Source of the DNA: Zanthoxylum bungeanum
Taxonomy: Eukaryota > Streptophyta > Magnoliopsida > Sapindales > Rutaceae
Direction of reading: 5' to 3'
DNA length: 64,000 bases
Assembly (NCBI GenBank): GCA_019454045.1
Contig: SKCR01007820.1
Span: forward strand, 239,408-303,407
The position numbers were made by a program, and so were the translations under genes. The notes beneath the pieces were generated by a model. The model did not search any database. It saw only the letters and a list, made by a program, of their open reading frames with translations, and had not been told where the DNA came from. This document shows, one piece after another, positions 58,825 to 64,000 of this stretch. Positions within the stretch are counted from its first letter, which is position 1. Each line of letters begins with the position of its first letter.

Positions 58825-61800
58825 CTATAAATCCATGCTGGCCATTCTCTCCCTGATTTCTTGCAGCTCAGCCTCCAGCCAATTGCAGAGACCATCCCCA
58901 GCTTGTGCTGCTGCTGAAGATAAAAGATTTGATCTTCCCTCGGCTAGCAATGCTTGTGCACTCTCTAGATCTCCATTTTCAGCCATTCTTTGTGCATTCG
59001 TGATAGTTTCAGCAACACAAAGGCGGTTTCTTTGGCGATCAACCTGTAGGTTCACTCTTCTGTCTGTTGTAGACAAAACTTCAGGTCTTTGTATCACAAC
59101 TTTCTCACCTTCTACTTGGCGTATCTCCATTGAAGCTGAATCTTTGTGAGTGCAAAAGACATCCAACAATGGTGTGCACTCTGGCCTTTGCTCACTTCCA
59201 GCAGAAGCTACTGCAGGAATTGAAAGATAGACCAGGAATTCTTTCTCCTCGTCAGCGTACAAATTTCCAATATCTATCACAGCTTCTTGCCCTTCCTCAA
59301 GAACTTCACTCTTGTATCTTCCAGAAGGTATTGACCCAATTCTCACCCCAGCTGAGCTTGACCTGAATGTGAGCTTGACATCTTGAGAAACGACACTGAG
59401 AAGCCCGCCAATACACCTGGCAAAGGCATCTTGTAGAATGCTAATGGTCTCAATGAAGGAAAATGTGCCACCTGATGCATCAGCTATGGCATGCATTGCT
59501 GTGGAATCATGCTCCAATCCAAAGCCAAATGTGTGCACTGGGATGGTTGATTGTTGGGACTCACCTCCAGGTTCACGGTTGCTGGGACATATCAAAGAAG
59601 GCAAGATATTCAGATGTGCTAAGTCATTGTATGTGTCATGACCATCAGATAGGAGAATAATACTTGCAACGGGATTGTGTTGGCGGCGTTCTTCCAAAAC
59701 CCGGACCCCTTTCTTGAGTCCCTCTACAATGTTGGTGCCACCATTAGAAGAAAGAGTATTAATAACACGGATTGCATTCTCACGGCCACTGTCAGTCATC
59801 TTTTGAAGCGGGAGAATTCTTCGGGCCACTGATGAGAAAATGACAACAGATAACCGGTCTGCAGAGCCTAAGTTCTGTATAATAAAGTGTACAGCACGCT
59901 TCAGCAAGGTGAGCCTGCTAGACATGCTGCCACTAACATCAAGGACTGCGACGAGGTCAATTGGGGCACGGTCAAGATGATAAGCATCATCAGCAAGAGA
60001 TGGTGCACGAATGCGAAGAAGAACTGCAAACTTGGGAGGGCATTCTGCAGCAGCAACAGCAGCAAACTCAGGAAAGGCCGTGACAGTTAATGCTTGGGCA
60101 CCGGAGGGTGAGGCAGGGCCAATGGAGTTGACAGAGAGCTGTTCATCATCCGTGAATTGTTCAGGCTCGGTTGGAAGTTGTAATGCAGTTGGGACATTAA
60201 GCCGGGCTCCAGCAGCATTAGCATCTTCAGGAGCAGCATTGAAGGGAGAAACACGAGCCCCTGCCATGTTGTTCCGACGAGCATCAATGACATTGGCAGG
60301 AGCTTGGAAGGGGATGTCTTTCCATTCACAACGGCAAATAGGACAGATTCGATTCCCATGCTGAACATTGGATGCTATGCAACTGAAATGGAAAGAGTGG
60401 GAACACTCTGCCGTGAAGATGGCAACGCCTTGTCCTCTCCTCAAGCTTCCCAAGCAAATAGGGCAAGTTTTCTGCAGTCAATCAGTATTGGTTTTCTCAA
60501 ATGTCAGTGACAAAACCACTGTAAAGATACAAATATACCAGGCATGTGATTACCAAAAACTTGCAGATCATTCACTTTTTTAATATTCATGCCACGTTAA
60601 CATCAGTAAAATAACAACAGATAGTGTCAAATTCAATAGCTGTGACTGTGATTTGTCAAGTACATGTCATTGGGAAGTTTCAATGAGATACTGATACAGG
60701 CAATCAAAATTACAAAAGAATGGTATAAAGCAAAGGGCCTAACCTCTCGAATAAATAAGTTTGTTTTGCCCCACAAGCAGAATATAAAGAAAGATTTATC
60801 ACACATTCGAATCAATGTTACACAATTATATAACAATTCCAGAGTATGCAAGCATGCCGGCCAAGTTTTTAACTCGCGGCTAATAAATTCATAGCACATA
60901 TCAATCCCTTGCAACAATCATGTTTAAACATATGGTACTTCATTATAAATAATTACTTCACTCAATCGATAACTTGGATGAAAGTAATCAAAGTTTCTTC
61001 AACAATAAAAGATTTTAGCAATCTAGTGTGCTTGTTTGGTAAGATATATCTCTATTGGACAAAAATGCTTTTTTAATTCCAAAAAACTCTTTTCAAAAGT
61101 TCTTAATATTGTTAGATTGTATTTTGAGTAGAATTTTTGGGATTAAAAAATTCTCTCGTCTCTAATAGAAAAACACAAAATTTAAGATTTTGGGATAAAG
61201 GTTGTCAAGTTAGTATTGAAATTGTTTAGAATATCTTTATTTTATTTTATTCATTTCATAAATTATAATATGTCTTTCAAAAAATTATTTGTTAAAGTAA
61301 TTTTACTATTTATAACATGAAAAGCAAACAATTAAATTTTTTTTGTTTACTAAAATCTCTAATTCTAAAAACTTTACTAGTGAAAACTATATTTGAAATC
61401 TGGAAAATTATATCAAACGGAAACATACTGGTTGTGAGCACTAATTTACTTGAAACTATCCCTCTTACCAACTGCCTATTTATAGTTAAATTTTGATCAA
61501 AGATTTCAAAATCTAAAATGAATACCACTGTTCATAGATATACAACCTCAACTCTAAGAAAAATTATATTATGTTTCGGGTATATATGTCATCTCTCTCA
61601 CAATAGCTGGGTCCCACAACTGTGTGGGACTCAACTATTGTGAGAGAGATGACATATACACCCGAAATATGATATACTATCTCCAACTCCACTACCCCAG
61701 TCCAATAACTTACTTAAAATGATAAATAAAATAAAATAAAAAATCATTATCATAATTTAATAGTTTTTGATAATCAATGGGATTAAGTTGTGTATTGTGT

Positions 61801-62634
61801 GTATCATTCATTACTCATTTTCAAATCAAAAAGACAGATAAGAATCTAAACAATAATTTTATGAGATATTTTTTTTTTTGTAATATTATAATAATATTTT
61901 TTATTTCAAACAATTATATATTCTAATGTTTCTTCAAAAAAATATATAATTACTTGAAATAGAAATATTACTTAATATTAAAAATATCTTAAAAAAAGTC
62001 TAAATCTGCATTAAATATTCAAGCCAACTCCATTGTTTGAATATTATTAAATAATTAACCAATAGTCAAACAATACAACTGCACAGAGGGAGCAATTAAT
62101 GGTCAAAGTTACCGCATTTCTCCATGTTTGATTTCGTCTTTCAGAGAACTCGGGCTGGCTCTGTCATTATTCCATTCAATGGCAGTTTCCGTAATTTCCA
62201 TTACAAATCAATCTCTCTCGTATATTTATTTTATCAACAGTTAACAAACGTGACAGAACAGATTACTTAATTACCAATATACCCTCGCAAGAAACGAAAG
62301 CAAAACGCAACACGGCAGGGACAAATCGGTCATTAAACCAAATCAAAAAGCGGTTCCATGAACGAAACGAATCAAAACAACCGGTGGTATCAATTAAAAA
62401 TAATATTAATAATAATATTAAAAAAATAATGAGATCTCTGACCTTGGATGATTTGAAAGTTTGGAAGCTGAGGCTACGAGAGAGGCCGCGAGAGGATGAA
62501 CCGGAGGAATGCGAACGATCGGAACACGACGGACGAGGGCAATTCGAACCGGACGGACGTGGACAGCTGGCTCCGGCCTGAAACGAGAGCCTCAAGGAAA
62601 GAGATTTCTTCAGCTTCTTCAACGTGTCTGACAT
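58825..62634 (-). CDS. RING plus vWA E3 ubiquitin ligase (WAV3 family), prematurely stopped
   Basis: Exon 1 is 62634-62443 (64 codons, MSDTLKKLKKSLSLRLSFQA to FKSSK) and exon 2 runs from 60471, joined by a GT-AG intron of 1,971 bp. The RING starts right after the junction: KTCPICLGSLRRGQGVAIF, AECSHSFHFSCIASNVQHGN, CPICRCEW (about residues 65-114). A vWA domain follows with MIDAS LDVSGSMSS near residue 242 and VASIILLSDGHDTYND. A Vwaint-like region ends in QALLAEGRSNLLSS and WLEAELQEIRERMASMDL. There TAG (58827-58825) ends the frame after 612 codons; 76 more codons stay open to TAA at 58594, for a would-be 689 residues. WAV3-type ligases act in root growth and gravitropism. The closest subgroup looks like At2g38970/At3g54780/At5g60710, judged by eye. 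Confidence 0.88.
61568..61676. mobile_element. Near-perfect fold-back (MITE-like) in intron 1 of the RING/vWA gene
   Basis: Left arm TTTCGGGTATATATGTCATC and on to GGGTCCCACA; right arm TGTGTGGGAC... to GATGACATATACACCCGAAA. Arms of about 50 bp pair with only a few mismatches around a tiny loop. The RNA would form a hairpin over 100 nt long in either orientation. No target duplication beyond AT-rich borders could be fixed. It could be a MITE or a source of small RNAs. Confidence 0.8.
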
Positions 62635-62699
62635 TTTCTATTTTAAATTTTTTTGTTGTTAAATAATTGCAGTGCTGCCAGTAGAAAAATAAAATACAA

Positions 62700-62800
62700 A
62701 GAAGAAGAAGATGAGAAAGAAGGAGGAGGAGGAGGGAGGGAGGGAGGGTTTCGTGTACGTGTGGGTATATATATATATAGAAGCCAACTACGTGGTGATG
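62700..62800 (-). promoter_or_regulatory. Likely promoter and leader of the RING/vWA gene
   Basis: TATATATATATATA at 62766-62780 lies about 135 bp before the ATG on the minus strand and could be the TATA box. Downstream, in gene orientation, is a pure CT tract (complement of GAGGAGGAGGAGGGAGGGAG at 62725-62750), common near plant transcription starts. Placement is inferred. Confidence 0.4.
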
Positions 62801-62879
62801 GAGAGTTTATTTGGTGCAACAGTTGTGTGGGTGGTGTGGTATCACAAACGAATTAGAATATAACCGGTAGATTTTCTCC

Positions 62880-64000
62880 ACCTATTTTTTAATTATTTTT
62901 TAATTTTTTAGCATGCGTAGCAGTGGATGATTGGCATGTTGCATAGATGACGTGGTACCACTGTTGCCTAGAAAATTTTCTGATGGTGATGAGTACGGAA
63001 AATTATGACTTTGCACAATGTTGGGCGGGTTGAATATATATTTTAAATATTAATTTTGTAAATATTCTGAATCTTATCGATTTCAGAGTTTAAATGACAC
63101 AATTAATTTACTTACACGTGATATTTATATCTCATTCGTTTGTCTTTGAATTCTCAAATAATATTTCTAATTCATTATTCAAAAGCTAATAGTCAGAGTT
63201 TGTATCTTGAATCACGGTAAATAATGAAAAATTCATGAAAAAAAAATTTATAAAAATAATTCAAAATAAAATAATAAATAATAATAGTAAGAAATATGTT
63301 TTCTTGTCGGGTAGTATAATATGTTTTTTTATTATAATAAAGTTCTTATTTAATAAATTTATTAATTTAATTTTATAATTTAATAATGTAAAAAATTATC
63401 GTAGAGTTTAATTGTAGAGATTAAGTGTCACCTATGTTTTTTTTTTAATTTTAATGAGAGATTATAATATATTTTTATTTATTTTAATTTAATAACAATA
63501 AATTAAAATGTTAATTAATTAAATTAATAGATTTCTTACTTTAATAGTATATTATATTTTATATTGTAATAGGTTTCTTATGTTAATAATTTATTATTTT
63601 AATTTTATAATTTAATAATAAAAAATAATTGTAGAGATATTTTAATTTTATAATTTAATAATAAAAATTTAATTGTATAGATTAGGTTAATTGTAGATAA
63701 TTTAATAGTATTTTTTTATACTTTAATATGATAGTCTAATATGTTTTCTTGTTATAATATAATTCTTATAATATTATAATATGTATTTTAATTGTAATAT
63801 GATTTTTATTTAATAGATTTATTGTATTACATATATGTATTTTATTGTAATAGATATTTTATTTAATAAAAAATTAATTGTAAAGATATTTCAATTTTAT
63901 AATTTAATAATAAAAAATTAATTGTAGAGATTATGTGCTACATATGTTTTTTTTTTATTTTAACGGGAGATTATAATATGTTTTCTTATTATAATAGGTT
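62880..64000. repeat. Very AT-rich, degenerate repetitive DNA
   Basis: From about 63240 to the end, diverged copies of TTTTATAATTTAATAATAAA, AATTGTAGAGATTA and TATAATATGTTTTCTTATTA recur at irregular spacing (for example 63371, 63607, 63645, 63895). No gene or clear unit length; it may be part of an AT-rich satellite-like or MITE-rich block continuing past the window. Confidence 0.5.

Overview
The window is nuclear DNA of a flowering plant, almost certainly a eudicot. The evidence is GT-AG introns, AT-rich intergenic DNA, an LBD4-type LOB-domain gene, a 14-exon VPS3-type gene, a RING/vWA (WAV3-family) gene, and dense plant transposons (LTR retrotransposons, SINEs, CACTA and other TIR elements, a LINE stub). 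I cannot name the species.

Layout. 1-5764 looks like the 3' part of a retroelement: a decayed antisense ORF, two tandem arrays built around a CAGTCGAC core, and an LTR-like block. It abuts a CACTA end at 6106. 7474-17043 is a complete non-autonomous LTR element with 2.8-kb LTRs, a 4-kb non-coding interior and a perfect 5-bp target duplication; its left junction was later tandemly duplicated (413-bp unit). 17191-17371 is a SINE with target duplications. 18693-20163 is LBD4 (two exons, a second SINE in the intron). 21005-21857 is a repeat-rich block that has captured a broken DRB2-like dsRNA-binding-domain fragment.

23626-37064 is a Tat-lineage Ty3/gypsy element with gag, protease, RT, RNase H, a second archaeal-type RNase H and integrase on the plus strand, all mutated. 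A plant-mobile-domain (PMD) gene lies on the minus strand between pol and the 3' LTR. It joins a second Tat-like element (37065-46168) that has lost its 5' end and carries a 2.33-kb solo LTR in its RT domain (target duplication AGCAT).

46923-56971 (minus) is an apparently intact VPS3-type gene. I could join 14 coding exons in phase, giving 998 codons: CNH domain, clathrin-repeat-like middle, C-terminal Cys-rich VPS39-type domain. 58594-62634 (minus) is a two-exon RING plus vWA E3 ligase gene with an in-frame TAG that removes the last 76 residues. The end of the window is AT-rich promoter and intergenic DNA.

The host genes are a developmental regulator, a membrane-tethering subunit and an ubiquitin ligase, with no obvious shared pathway. 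The most unusual contents are the antisense PMD gene, the DRB2-like capture, the non-coding LTR element with its repeated leader motif, and the nonsense codon in the E3 ligase.
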